NCBI RefSeq assembly: GCF_000143535.2
Contig: NC_037322.1
Location: 1 to 64,000, forward strand
Source: Botrytis cinerea B05.10
Lineage: Eukaryota > Ascomycota > Leotiomycetes > Helotiales > Sclerotiniaceae
Direction of reading: 5' to 3'
Length of the DNA: 64,000 bases
Every line of letters starts with the position of its first letter. Within the stretch, counting starts at the first letter, position 1. The position numbers were made by a program, and so were the translations under genes. The notes under the pieces were generated by a model, which saw only the letters and a list, made by a program, of their open reading frames with translations, ran no database searches and was not told the DNA's origin. Below are positions 10,013-21,039 of this stretch, piece after piece.

Positions 10013-11227
10013 AATAAATTTCTGTTATAAATTGGATTTAGAGTGATAACTAGATTGATTTATTTTGTATATGATTATTCTTTTTGTTAGGGAGCGATCA
10101 CCTGATTGGGTATATATAGTAGATTCACTATTTCAAAAGCATTTGAAATACTCCATGCTTTTATAGATCAATAGAAAAGTAAATCATTCCTGATATTGTA
10201 TTCCAGATATAAGGATGTCTTATTCTGAAATTCTTATTTGTATAAATTTAAACAAAAATAATTATATCTTGAATTCAATCTCAATAATTGATTTAGTTGT
10301 AACTATTATACTTTTAGTATTCTATATTTATAAAATCTTATATTTATAGAATTGTTAGCTCCTTTTTGATTGGTGTATATCGGGTGGGTTTGTATAAAAC
10401 GAAAACAAGTATTAGGAAACAATCATCTAATTGAATATATATAATAGATTCACTATTTCAGAAGTATTTGGAATACTCTATGCTTTTGTGGGTCAATGGG
10501 AAAGTGAATCACTTCTAACACTTTTTGTTTTCAAAAATTATTATAGCTTTTTTTTAATCTTTTGAATCTCTTGAAAACTAGTTTTATTTTAATTCAATAT
10601 AAAAGCTTCAATATTAAAAATATTTTAATTTTAGTTTTTAATAAATATAATTCAATTGAATTTTTATTAATTTATTTTTTTAAATTTTTAAAAAGTTTTA
10701 AATTGAAGTTAGGAAGGGTGTTAACCAATTGAAAAGTTTTAATGTTTTTTTGTAGGTTATTATTCTTTTGTTTTTTATAAATTACTGTAGTTTTTTTTCA
10801 ATTTTATTAGAATTAAAGTTATTTCAATTCGATATAGAAGTTTCAATTTCAAGAATTTTTCAATTCTAATATCGAGTAAATATAATTCAATTGATTTTCT
10901 ATTAATTTTTATTTTCAAATTTTAAAAAAGTTTTGAATTGAAGTCAGAAAGGATGGTAATCAATTGAAGAGATTTTTATTGGATTATTATTCCCCTATTG
11001 AAATGGATTATTACTGATACTGATTATCAAAAAAATCCTAGGAATAATAATTACAACTCCTTTTTATTTTCTCTTTTACAATCTTTTTAAATCCTTCCAT
11101 TGTGCAACATCTTATTTTCATTTCCATATTTTATAATCTCTCCTTTTTCATCATCTACATTCAAAGCTCTTTTCATCTCTCTCTAATTCAACACATCCTT
11201 ATCCCTTACCTCTACGCTCAAATTAAA
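10013..11227. other. AT-rich repeat-bearing spacer without a gene
   Basis: Two internal direct repeats are visible: 10083-10195 resembles 10405-10520 (shared phrase AGATTCACTATTTCA), and 10622-10740 resembles 10857-10975 (shared phrase AATATAATTCAATTGA). A relative of the second pair is at 2940-3060. No coding frame. Confidence 0.6.
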
Positions 11228-13185
11228 TTAAATAACTCTCCTCTTAAACTCAAGCTCAGCAGTCGGGTTCGGACTAATCGTTACATTATAAATATAATTC
11301 GACGGTTTCTCTCCCCCTTTCCCCTCTTTATCGCCCACTAATCTGAAGTCCCAACCTTTTAATATTTCCACCAATAGTACTTTGATCTCTATTGCTGCGA
11401 AGAAACGACCTGGGCATGCGTGGTTCTGTGGGCGGGGAGTTAGCGCATGTTATCTTTTACCATTTGAAGAAGCGGGAGAGACATTGGAAAGGTGGAAAGG
11501 TGGAAGATAAGAAGAATGAAAGAACAGAAGAAAAACCGGAATTTAGAAGGGGTTTACGACGAAAAATGTGGACATGAAGGGATTAATATGTATTGAGATA
11601 ATGAGCTCGCGTTAACAAAGATTTCAAAAGTGTAATTGTGAAAGCAAACTACATACCCCATGTCCAAAATTTACGCTCTCTTTATTTGTCGTCACATACT
11701 GATATTTCGATTCATTCCCCGGTGCTTCACGTAGCGTCGACCATCTGAACGGCGAAAAGATTTCAGGAGAATCAAGTGCTGGAATATTAGAAGGATCGTG
11801 AGGAAGAGAAGAAACATTGGGACCGGACATGTTGATTGTGTGTGCATCAAATGTTATGCGTGTTCCGGCAGGTATGGTCTCACCGGTAGACAAGCGAATC
11901 GGCGAGGTTGTTGAACGAATATTGAAGACTAGGTTTCATTAGTATATCAGAAGGATGGGAAATGCCTAAAAGAAAGTCCACCAGGTCTTGGTATATATGG
12001 AGAAGAATGTGAGGGGGAAAGCAAAACTCACCCAAGTCGAGAGGACTGAGCCTCTGACTTTCTTTTAAGAGACTATCCAATTTCTTCAATTTAGGTAATG
12101 ATTGTTTTTTCAAGGTTTTCATCCCGCTGCCATCATCTTCCCATCCATCATCCGCCAGAACCTGATCAATTTCCTCGCGAAGAGGCGCAATGAATTGTGG
12201 ATGAGATGCTAAATCGAATAATGCGTGTGTAACAGCCATGGCAGTTGTATGCATAGCAGCAAAAGACAAGGTGAGTTGATGTTGCGCCAAAGCAAACGGA
12301 TCCTCCTTTTTCTTTTCATCCGACCATTTCATAACCCAACTAACGAATGTGCCCTGATTGTCATCAAATTCATCACCTTCATAATCTTCTTTTCCCTCCC
12401 TGAATCTTTGAATGCATCCCTCTATAATCGGTCTCAATAACTCTGCCCCTACGGCTTTATGTTGCCTTAGCTTCCTGATCTCTGGTAAGAATGGGATCGC
12501 GAAAGATCTAAGCCACGCTGGATACTTAGCCACGCTTTCTCTTGCTAGCACCACATCCTCCGTAAAATGAGTACTAATGTCAATCCACTCTTCAGTTCGA
12601 CTCAGCGGTCTTCCCACAAAAACTCTTCCGCTGAGAAGTGCAATCATCTTGAGTATTTTTTCGTACACAATAACTTGAGTCCAATTGTCGTACGTGCCGA
12701 GTTCTTTATCTAATGCAAAGCGCGACTCGTCTTGGAGAGGCTCAATGGTAGATGCTACATGACGGTTCAAATCTGTTTTGACGACTTTGATGATTGGGGG
12801 AGTGTCTATGCCAATACCAGTGTGCTCGCCATAGAACATGCGGGAAAGTTCTTTTTGGAAAGAAGCTTTGTTTTCAGGGAGATTTCGTAGTTCATCATGC
12901 ATAGTCAAGGGGAGGACGACCGTTGGGGGGTCACTGGGGAGGACGTAGGGGGTTGTAGGATACTGTCTGGTGTAAGTTTGGATGTTAGGGTAAATGAGGG
13001 AGGATTTGATTGAATGGAAAGGCTCTTACTTTGGCAGTTCCTTCGAGCAATGCAGCTCTAAAATCGACATCACTGGGATTTCCCACGATTGGAAAGTCTA
13101 AGTTTTTGGGTCGGAAAAGTATAGCTCGGATGACATATGCAAGGAGAAGAAGTGCCGAAGCACCTAGAACAAGTGTTGAAGGCAT
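11228..13185 (-). CDS. Cytochrome P450 monooxygenase (four exons)
   Basis: Exons on the complement: 13185-13030, 12962-12032, 11928-11657 and 11425-11228, joined in frame by GT-AG introns of 67, 103 and 231 bp to give 518 residues, the usual length for a fungal microsomal P450. An N-terminal hydrophobic anchor (about residues 4-22) precedes the globular domain. The I-helix reads FAAMHTTAM, in place of the common AGxDT, a form seen in ent-kaurene-oxidase-like fungal P450s. The K-helix ExxR is ESQR, the next landmark is FSPFRW, and the haem loop is FGHGNHACPGR, formed only when intron 3 is removed. It would use molecular oxygen and a P450 reductase at the ER membrane on a lipophilic substrate that cannot be named. 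No terpene synthase or other cluster gene lies beside it. Confidence 0.9.
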
Positions 13186-14427
13186 CTTGTCTTTGCTTTT
13201 TCGAATAGCTATGGCGAAATCTCGATGAAGTGTATTTTGTAGCTCAACTTTGGACTGAGCTTCATCTAACAGTAACTATATCCAATAATTAGTCTGAATT
13301 TCTCTGATGTGAATATTCCGAGGTCCTGGAGAACAGTTGAAGCATCTTCAAGTAGCGGAAACTTACAACAGCAGAACGAAAAACAAGAGTATGTATATAG
13401 AATCTCCTCAAAAGCTTCCCGGTAGCTCCAAACCTCAAAAGAATTAAGAAGAAGGTAAATGATCCAATACTCCAACTCTTTGCGAGGACTTGGACACATA
13501 TATATACCCGCGTTTTCTCCACTCTCTTCTGTTCCTAACCTTCCATCCCGTTACCTACCTGCCAACTGCAGATTATTCATCCACTGTAATTGACCTTGCA
13601 CATCACCTCGTACAGTCCCTTTCGACGACACATTTTTTGTTCTATCACTTGTAAATAATGCTCCACACGTCTACGTCCACCCCACACCATCTTGTACACG
13701 ACAAATCGGTACTCTCGCACTTCTGAATTGTCCGTCTTCAAACAGGGTCGAATCTCCAATAACGAGCAAAATTTCTACTTGATCCGTGTTTAAATTGCAT
13801 GAACGAATTTTTATATTGTCAAAATTCAGAAAATAATCTACTCGGTCTTTGCGGATATTCAAGAGCAAGATGGTCCGAATTTTAAACTTCACAGAATTGA
13901 ATCATATTCTAAGCCAGGACCATGGCGATAATTCGTTGATGTCGGCACGGCCTCTCAGTAAGGTAATTCCGGGATAAGGTTAAAACAATCGAGTGCTTTT
14001 GTATAACTAGTCATCTGATTAATGACCTTATATAATGTTATTCTGTTCACTTCAAAACACAAGTTCTAGACATCGTGTCTTTGAACTAATCAGCGAATAA
14101 TAATAATAATAATAAAATAATAAAATAATTCTGAGAGGAATTAACGATTTTTTAAAACCCTTCGAATATAAAATGATACCCTTTTTTCAATCTTTCAGTT
14201 CTCATCTGACTCACTGCTGCTGCTGTTGCTTTCACTATGTCGAGTACGAGATATAATGTAGTTGATTTCTCATATCAAGTTACACTACCTACTTACTAAG
14301 TATATAAAGATTGTAATTTAAGATTTCATACATTTGATTCTTTCGATTAATTCATCCGGCTCTACTATTCATCATTATCATAATCACTATTCATTTCGAT
14401 ATCTTAGCTCCAAGCCCTCTCAATACC
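13186..14427. other. Intergenic region upstream of the P450
   Basis: No supported gene. It holds the P450 5' flank and an AAT trinucleotide run at about 14097-14128. Small ORFs here lack motifs. Confidence 0.5.
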
Positions 14428-14599
14428 TGTTACAACGGATTAGTAATAAACTATAGAATTATCAACTTATAAGCTATAGTAGTTATAAAAATTATAACTA
14501 GTTGTAATCTTATTTGAATCCCTATTTAAAGTATAGTTTAAATTATTTTAAAAGATCTTTAGATGCTTGTATATAACTCTAGAGACAGCTCTCGTAATA
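14428..14599 (+). mobile_element. Internally deleted solo LTR (TGTTAC...GTAACA family)
   Basis: It begins TGTTACAACGGATTAG, as do the LTRs at 52-54 kb, and ends with the family's conserved tail (AGACAGCTCTCGTAATA, versus GAGGCAGCTCCCGTAACA in the intact copies). Only 172 bp remain. The flanks are ATACC on the left and ATACT on the right, a 5-bp target duplication differing by one C-to-T change. Confidence 0.8.
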
Positions 14600-15063
14600 A
14601 TACTCTATATTCAGATTAATTATTATATAATTCTCCGATTCACGTATAACGGAAATGAATATTAAGAAGGTTTAAATAGAAACTAAATTTTCGAGTATTA
14701 GATTTTTAAACTTTATTAAGTCTATTTTTCCTTTTATAAAATTTTAATTAGAACACAAATTTGATTGAAATACAAATCTAACTGAAATACAAATTTAATA
14801 AAAAAGATGAATTTTAATGTAATTCTAAAGTAGCTCATATAATAATAACTTATATACAAATAAACCACGTTATATTAATACTAACTAACTTATATTCCCA
14901 GGGATAAGAATCAGTAATGTTTAATCATATCATATTCGAGCTATAAATCGAGAAAGGAAGATCATAAATATAAAGACTTCCTACTAATATAGAAAACAGA
15001 AGAAAGAGGGAGAAGGATGTAGATCTCTTATAATCTTAATATCTATTTTGACCCTTCAATACC
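14600..15063. other. AT-rich spacer
   Basis: No reading frame or repeat that can be supported; it is the 3' flank of the acetyltransferase gene. Confidence 0.4.
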
Positions 15064-15606
15064 TTATAGCTGTTTCATTAATATGTAATCTGTTTGTACA
15101 ATCTCCCCTATCGTAAAGTCATGCTCTCCGACTTTCTTATATCCCCATTTCTCATATGCTTTCATTGCTCGGTGGTTCTCCTCCCAAACACCAAGCCATA
15201 TATGCTGAAATTTCTGATCTCGGGCAATATTCTCCAGCCTATCAGCTAATAATTTTCCAACGCCCTGGCCATGAGCACTTGGATGGACGTATATTCTTTG
15301 CAGCTCGACTGCATCCTGCAGATGCTGCACGCACGGTTCGCTTGTTCCACGGGTCAAAAGAGCAAAAGCGATGATATCTTCATTCTCTTGCTCAGTTGCA
15401 ACGATCATATCTTTTTCGGGATTGCAAATATCTGCAACGGTTGCTGTTACGCTGTAGGATTCATCGAGGTAGGTTTGTAATTGGTGTGGTTCAACTGAAT
15501 GGCCAAAGGTGGCGCTGAAGACAAAAGAACCAAGTTTAGCGACTTGAGCAGCATCACCAAGCTTTGCATTGCGCACCAGGATCGGAGATTGACCGGAGGG
15601 AGCCAT
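15064..15606 (-). CDS. GNAT-family N-acetyltransferase
   Basis: A 180-codon intronless frame from an ATG at 15606. The fold is that of small GNAT enzymes: an N-terminal strand (ILVRNAKLGDAAQVAKL), a central strand ending LQRIYVHPSAHGQGVGKLL, which contains the acetyl-CoA pyrophosphate-binding signature (Q/R-x-x-G-x-G/A as GQGVGK, about residues 113-118), and the C-terminal NHRAMKAYEKWGYKKVGEH segment typical of motif B. It would transfer acetyl from acetyl-CoA to an amine; the substrate cannot be read from the sequence. The protein is complete and cytosolic by appearance, with no signal peptide. Confidence 0.9.
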   Translation of the reverse strand: MAPSGQSPILVRNAKLGDAAQVAKLGSFVFSATFGHSVEPHQLQTYLDESYSVTATVADICNPEKDMIVATEQENEDIIAFALLTRGTSEPCVQHLQDAVELQRIYVHPSAHGQGVGKLLADRLENIARDQKFQHIWLGVWEENHRAMKAYEKWGYKKVGEHDFTIGEIVQTDYILMKQL

Positions 15607-16414
15607 TTTGAATAGATGTACTTATTTTTAAGAAAGACTTCAATCGACACTGAATTGCAGCAATTGAACCTAGAGAATTTGTCTGAATTGGCGCAAGGGA
15701 CAATTATAAAAGTAATTATGGTATATTCAATTAATGAAATTTTTTTGAACTTATACTAAGTATGTTATAGAAAGAGTAGATACCTCTCAAGTCTAGAATG
15801 TAAATGATTCTGAACGGAATGTTCTCGAAGGCTGTGGGTGTCGATTTCAGGGCGCACGCTGTGGAGTTTTTCCTAGTGTTGCTCAAAAAACTTTCTTTTG
15901 AGTTCATCCCCGCTTCCGGTTGTACATACTATATTAGGAAGGCACTCCTACCGGTACTTGAGCGACCATGCAATAACCCACTCGAAGCACGCTTCCATTG
16001 TCAGCACGCTAGCCTTTTTTGTTCAAGCTAAGTCTAAAGTACATCTAGCCATCCACAAAAATCAGTCAACCTGTTGTTGATAGGGCGTGTGGCATGTCAA
16101 AACATTGCCGACATTAACCGCCCCTTTCGAAAGGAGAAATAATGAAACCTAGAATGAGAAAGGCAAATCACAAATTCATTTCGGTTTCACGGACCCGGCA
16201 TAACATGGTGAACTTGAAGGATATGAGCAATTATCTTGGCAGCTCCAAAATAAAAAAGATTTCGACCTTGGGTATAAAGAGCGCAAGGTAACAACAAGGC
16301 CGGCGGGTCACAAGGGAGTAAATTGATCATTGGGTTGTGACAAAGTTCCATCTGAATTTTTGATTTATCAATAACCAATCTCATCTACACACAGGATAAG
16401 CCATCATCACAAAC
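15607..16414. other. Intergenic region between divergent genes
   Basis: Shared 5' flank of the leftward acetyltransferase and the rightward FMN-binding protein gene. No additional coding potential that I can support. Confidence 0.5.
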
Positions 16415-17161
16415 ATGTATATTCGATCCGTCCACGCGGAAAGAGATCTCCGTGTCCTTCGAAAGTTGATACACGATAACCCTCTTGGGTTTTTGACCAC
16501 TGCAATTCGATCGTCCTCGCACCCTTTCCTTCAGACAAGTCATATCCCGTTCGTTTTGGATGTCAATGATGAGTCTAGCGAGATTGAACTTGGGCGGTTG
16601 AGAGGACATCTTGCTCGACAAAACCCACATAGCAAGGCAATGATCGAGGTACTGACTTCAACGCCCAAATCAGCGAATTTTCTTGAGGAGGAAGTCCTCG
16701 TGTTGTTTAATGCCCCAGCCCATCACTATGTCACACCAAAATTTTATACAGAGACAAAGCCTGCTACAGGTAAAGTGGTACCAACATGGAATTATGCAGC
16801 GGTACAAGCATACGGCAGAGCCAAGATATTCTTTGATTCTCGCTCGGACACGACGTCGATGTTTTTACAGAAACAAATAGAAGACCTGAGCCACCACAAC
16901 GAGACCGTAACTATGGGTTATACAGGAGAAGCCGGTCGTCCGTCTGAATGGAAAGTTTCGGACGCTCCAGAACGCTACATTCAGTTACTTAAGAAGAATA
17001 TTATTGGCATCGAGATTGAAATTCATCGTTTAGAGGGCAAATTTAAGATGAGCCAGGAGATGGGCCAGGGGGATCGGAAAGGTGTTGTCGAGGGCTTTGC
17101 GAAGGTAGGTTCGGACACAGCAGACTGGATTTCAGACACAGTTGGTCGGTGTGCGAGGTAA
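16415..17161 (+). CDS. PaiB-type FMN-binding split-barrel protein
   Basis: A 248-codon intronless frame. It opens with MYIRSVHAERD, continues with NPLGFLTT and SHIPFVLD, then GHLARQNPH, then a central YVTPKFYTETKPATGKVVPTWNY segment and YGRAKIFFD. These are the landmarks of the PaiB/negative-transcriptional-regulator family of flavin-binding split barrels. Bacterial PaiB is tied to protease regulation; the fungal versions are widespread but their role is not established. The length matches the family. The context gives no further clue; the nearest gene is a divergent acetyltransferase, which echoes the bacterial paiA (acetyltransferase)/paiB pairing but may be coincidence. Confidence 0.9.
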   Translation: MYIRSVHAERDLRVLRKLIHDNPLGFLTTAIRSSSHPFLQTSHIPFVLDVNDESSEIELGRLRGHLARQNPHSKAMIEVLTSTPKSANFLEEEVLVLFNAPAHHYVTPKFYTETKPATGKVVPTWNYAAVQAYGRAKIFFDSRSDTTSMFLQKQIEDLSHHNETVTMGYTGEAGRPSEWKVSDAPERYIQLLKKNIIGIEIEIHRLEGKFKMSQEMGQGDRKGVVEGFAKVGSDTADWISDTVGRCAR

Positions 17162-18122
17162 ATTGAAGGGTTTCTAGAAGAGCGCGAAAGCTAGATTAAC
17201 ACGATAAATCAGTACGCAATGATTTCCTTTTTTAAGTATCATGATTTAATTCAGAGTTCCGCCAAAAACGTCGATCAAGTGGGCATCGGGGAACATTTCG
17301 ACTGCCAGCCACTGCTCTGAATTCTTGGAATTGCGGATACTAGACGAACAATTATGTAGTAATTTAATTGATGGTGACACGATAACATGTCCAGAATATG
17401 GGTATTTGAGGGACTAGTTGTTATGGATATGATCTGACGAAATGGACACTATAGCAACCTATTTGTATACCGAAGTAGGCAAATAATCCACATAAAGTGC
17501 CTCATAAGCTACGACTTTTTCTTGACATTCAGTTCCCAGTGGCAGTGCCAGGGATAGGCACCCGTACCATACCTAGCGTTTTAGATCGGTCGCTTTGTCC
17601 ATGGAGCTGTGCGAATTGTCTTTCTAGACTGCATACTGTACATAAATTAAACATGAGTCTGCAAAATCTTTTTACCAGTAAATTTTTTAGATAACATTCA
17701 ATGATGTGAACTTCGTCATTCTTTGTTGATCTGCGGATATTTTTGCAGGCCTCACCTGTTTCTTAACTGGGTCTATGACTTGGCTATGTATTGATTTGAA
17801 TTTTCTTGACACTCCTGCTGACAACCAGGCTTAATGTTGACTAATGCTAGCCGAGCACAAGCACTGGCTGCGGGCTTGTTTGATAGACCGACTTGTAATT
17901 TATTACAATATTAGACAATACTAACACAAAAGACGATGATCCATGCAGGCTGAAACTCCATCTCAAGTTGGTTACTACTCTCCCTGCGGCTGTGTGACTC
18001 GGAGCACATTTCAATGATATTTGGTCAACCGATATTTATTCACTTCCTTCATTCTTTTTTCCTTTTTAGCACTCTGTGATCTGAGTCTCTCAATCCTCAA
18101 ACTTTTTAACATAATAAACAAC
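17162..18122. other. Intergenic region, no gene seen
   Basis: Mixed composition, no ORF with recognisable features. The last part is the 5' flank of the MOSC pseudogene. Confidence 0.45.
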
Positions 18123-18654
18123 ATGGTCATAGAGACAAGTTCAATATTTGGTCTGATCATTGTTTGTAGCCTGTTAGTTGCCTGTGTCATCTTGCTGCCC
18201 TGGTATCGCGACATGCTCGCTTACTGGACATCCAAGCTGCCACCGCAGATAGGGGAGAAAGAGATAATCAGCCTACGTATCTATCCAATCAAATCTTTTC
18301 GTGGTATTGAGGTGCAATCGACTCGACTTGTCCAGAATGGATTGGATCTGGATCATAATTAGATGTGGATCTCTCGAAAAACTTGGGGATTTATCACTAT
18401 TCGTACCGATTCTCGAATGACTTTGGTCACTACGGCCCTAGATACAGACGAATACAAGCTGACTATTAAGTATAGAGATGTTTGTACTGATTTACTGGCA
18501 CATCCAACGAATACCTGACTTGAAGAAAACACACAGCTCACGAAAGCTATTATCTGAGGCTACAAGACGGATTCTTGAAAATACACAAAGAGTATAAGCC
18601 TGTGATAGCAGAATCAATAATAGGCAAAACGGCCGCTTCATTAGTATAAGAAAA

Positions 18655-20015
18655 TCTTAATAATTTTATAATATATTGAAAAAGGTGTTATTAAAGTATT
18701 GATTAGGTTAATTTTATTTCTGTAAATAATAAGAAAATTTTATTTTTAAGGGATTTAATGAATTTCTTGAATTTGAAAGTTAAATTTATTTTTTAATTTA
18801 AAAATCATTGGGATTATTTTTTTATTTTAAATTCGATTATTAATCAATAATATAATAATAAAACTTTTGATTGAAAAATAAACTAGAAATAATATAAGTG
18901 ATTTATTTCTTATTTCTTTTTTTCTCTTAAATTTTTGAATAATATTTCTTAGGGTTATGAATTAGTTATAACTCTATATAGTAGATTTGATATTGATCAA
19001 ACTATTTATACTCTTTTGAGGTTATATAATCAAGTAGTAGAGTATTCGATATTATAATAATTAGTTTAATCTTATTCAGAGGTTTTGAGTAATTGAATTT
19101 GATTAATTAGGGAAAAGTGATTTCGTTTATTTTTAAGTATATAATCAATCAAAATTCTTATAATATTATTCTAGAATAGGGAATAAGATTTTGTTGTATT
19201 TATTCTAGTATTATAAAGGAAGTAGTGTTATGAATTGATTATAATTTTATATTATAAGAGTTAGGGCCTCAGCTTATCGCACACCATCTTATTTCGTGAT
19301 AAAATCCCTGCAAAAAAGTTGTTTTCTTATATAAATTAATTTCTTTTATAATAATTGAAAAAGTGATTTAAAAATTTTATTATATATAATACTTTTCCTG
19401 TATAAAAAAATCGATTTTTTCGAAAATTTTGGAAATTATTATTTTGAAATTCTACAACTCTTTCTCAAAAAATATTAAAAATAATCCATTAATTTTTTCA
19501 AATAATTTCAATTATTATTTACTATTATTATAAATTTTAATAATTCAATTTATATATTCATTGAAATTTCATATAATTAAAAAGTTGAATAAATGAGGGT
19601 TTTTGCTGTGTTTTCGCTTAGTATGCGATAAGCCGGGGCCTCAACTCTTACATTTGATATTAATCAAATTACTTATATTCTTTTGAGATTATGTGACCGA
19701 GTAATAGAGTACTCGGTGCCGTAATACTTATTCATTTTTAATTCTTATATCTGCTTCCTTTCTTTTCCGAATTTTTACACTTACTTTTTTCTTTCTTTTA
19801 ACTTTTATATTCGCTTTTTTTCTATTTACTTTTTCTACAATTCTAATATTTACTGAATTCTGAAATCTGAAATCTTTATTTTATTTTTTTCTATTAAGAA
19901 TTAATAATAAACAGATTCTATTTAAAATAGCAAATATGTATTATAATTGTAATATATATAATAGAAATTTGTATAGGGATTTGTATTGAATTTATTTTTG
20001 TCGAAAATATTGACT
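18655..20015. mobile_element. AT-rich insertion inside the MOSC gene (decayed, composite)
   Basis: Base composition drops sharply at both borders. The insert contains a duplicated segment: 18955-19060 resembles 19225-19257 continued at 19648-19740, the second copy being split by the TIR element at 19258-19647. No transposase frame survives and no clear target duplication or terminal repeat of the outer element was found, so its class is unknown. Confidence 0.6.
19258..19647. mobile_element. ~390-bp TIR element (MITE-like)
   Basis: The ends form a 24-bp imperfect inverted repeat (19258-19281 and 19624-19647), both reading GAGTT...GGCC...GCTTATCGCA inward, with four differences that are all transitions. 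No coding capacity. The sequence at 18955-19060 is a relative of the flanks without the element and so resembles an empty site. A similar end sequence (GGGCC...CGCACACC...CCTGCAAAA) occurs at 63204-63250. Confidence 0.7.
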
Positions 20016-20694
20016 TTACCACTACAGGGAAACCCGGCCGATCACAGATACCCTAGAAATTGATGTGTCTCGTTTTCAAAAGACCTTTTCCACGGGTCCT
20101 TCGCGGCTGTGGTGCGCCTAAATTATTAGGTAGCGTTGAGAGCACCAGATTTGCGGATATGTTGCCGATCCAGATAAGCTCTATGGCTAGCTTAAAAGAG
20201 CTTAGTGAACATCTGAGTCGGCGAGGTGAAGATAATATCGATATGGAAAGATTTAGACCAAACATTGTTGTTTGAGGACATGATCCATCGGTAGAGGACC
20301 AATAGAAGTCGCTGAGTATTCATATTCATGGAATCTCCAGACCTATAGATCTTGATCTAGTCTTTCGATGCTTCCGAGCTCATGTGTCTAACGTGGACTC
20401 GGCCACAGATGAGAAGCACTCACGGCAACCTTGAAAAGAGTTGATGAAGTATCGACGCATCGATCGCGGCCTGCCCTTCGAACTGGGTTTCGGGATGCTC
20501 TGTGTACCACAAAATGAAGGCTTTGTGACTACGGGTATGATGGTTAAAGTCACAGAAACAACCAACGATCACTTCTCTATCAATCCTATGATGTAGTTGC
20601 GTAAATAAAAATTGATCGTTCTTGAACGAAGCTATGTACAATGCAGTGGAGTGGATAATATCAAGTTTCTGATTACCTAGTACAACTAATGCTA

Positions 20695-20964
20695 TTAGCG
20701 TTGCTTAAGCGGATGATATAAAAGGGAAATGAATGATGTCGATTCACTCATGTTCACAGATACCTTCAAGTTATCTGCAAGCTCTTGAGTGTAGGTCCCA
20801 TCCCACATGCTTCCATTTAGTTTTTCATGGGTTTGCAAGTCTTCTCTTGCGAATCTTCTAGCCAACGTCTTCAATGGCCTATTCCTGAAACTCACTGCCG
20901 AATAAAGCCACTGGTTCTCACTCAAACTTGTTCTTTGAATTTTTTCTCCAAGATCCAAATTCAT
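20695..20964 (-). other. Short ORF of unknown status
   Basis: An 89-codon frame from ATG at 20964 with ordinary composition. It sits directly downstream of the DUF4188-like remnant on the same strand. No domain recognised. It may be residual coding sequence of a neighbouring broken gene or chance. Confidence 0.2.
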
Positions 20965-21039
20965 CTCTCAGTTTCATCGAAAGTGACGGGAAAGTAGGTT
21001 GCGGAATGTTCTGTTGGCCTCATGTTTATGTAGATATTT

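Larger units (their letters stand above)
18123..20596 (+). pseudogene. MOSC-domain protein gene, broken by stops and a ~1.4-kb AT-rich insert
   Basis: The left part starts at an ATG at 18123, encodes a membrane anchor (about residues 7-25), then the MOSC N-terminal beta-barrel segment (LRIYPIKSFRGIEV) and NGLDLD, where a TAG stops the frame at 18360; homologous frame continues (WGFITIRTDSRMTLV) to about 18640 with further stops. Near 20020-20596 the plus strand resumes the same protein: PRVLRGCGAPKLLG, RFADMLPIQI, NIDMERFRPNIVV, KYRRIDRG and FGMLCVPQNEGFV are standard C-terminal MOSC landmarks. Family members (mARC-like) bind molybdenum cofactor and reduce N-hydroxylated compounds. The two halves are separated by about 18655-20015, which lacks coding potential and looks like a decayed transposon. 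Non-functional as it stands. Confidence 0.8.

Noticed and set aside
11102..11577. Two plus-strand frames (11102-11341 and 11392-11577)
   Set aside because: They lie across the last exon and third intron of the minus-strand P450, whose haem loop and C-terminus explain the sequence.
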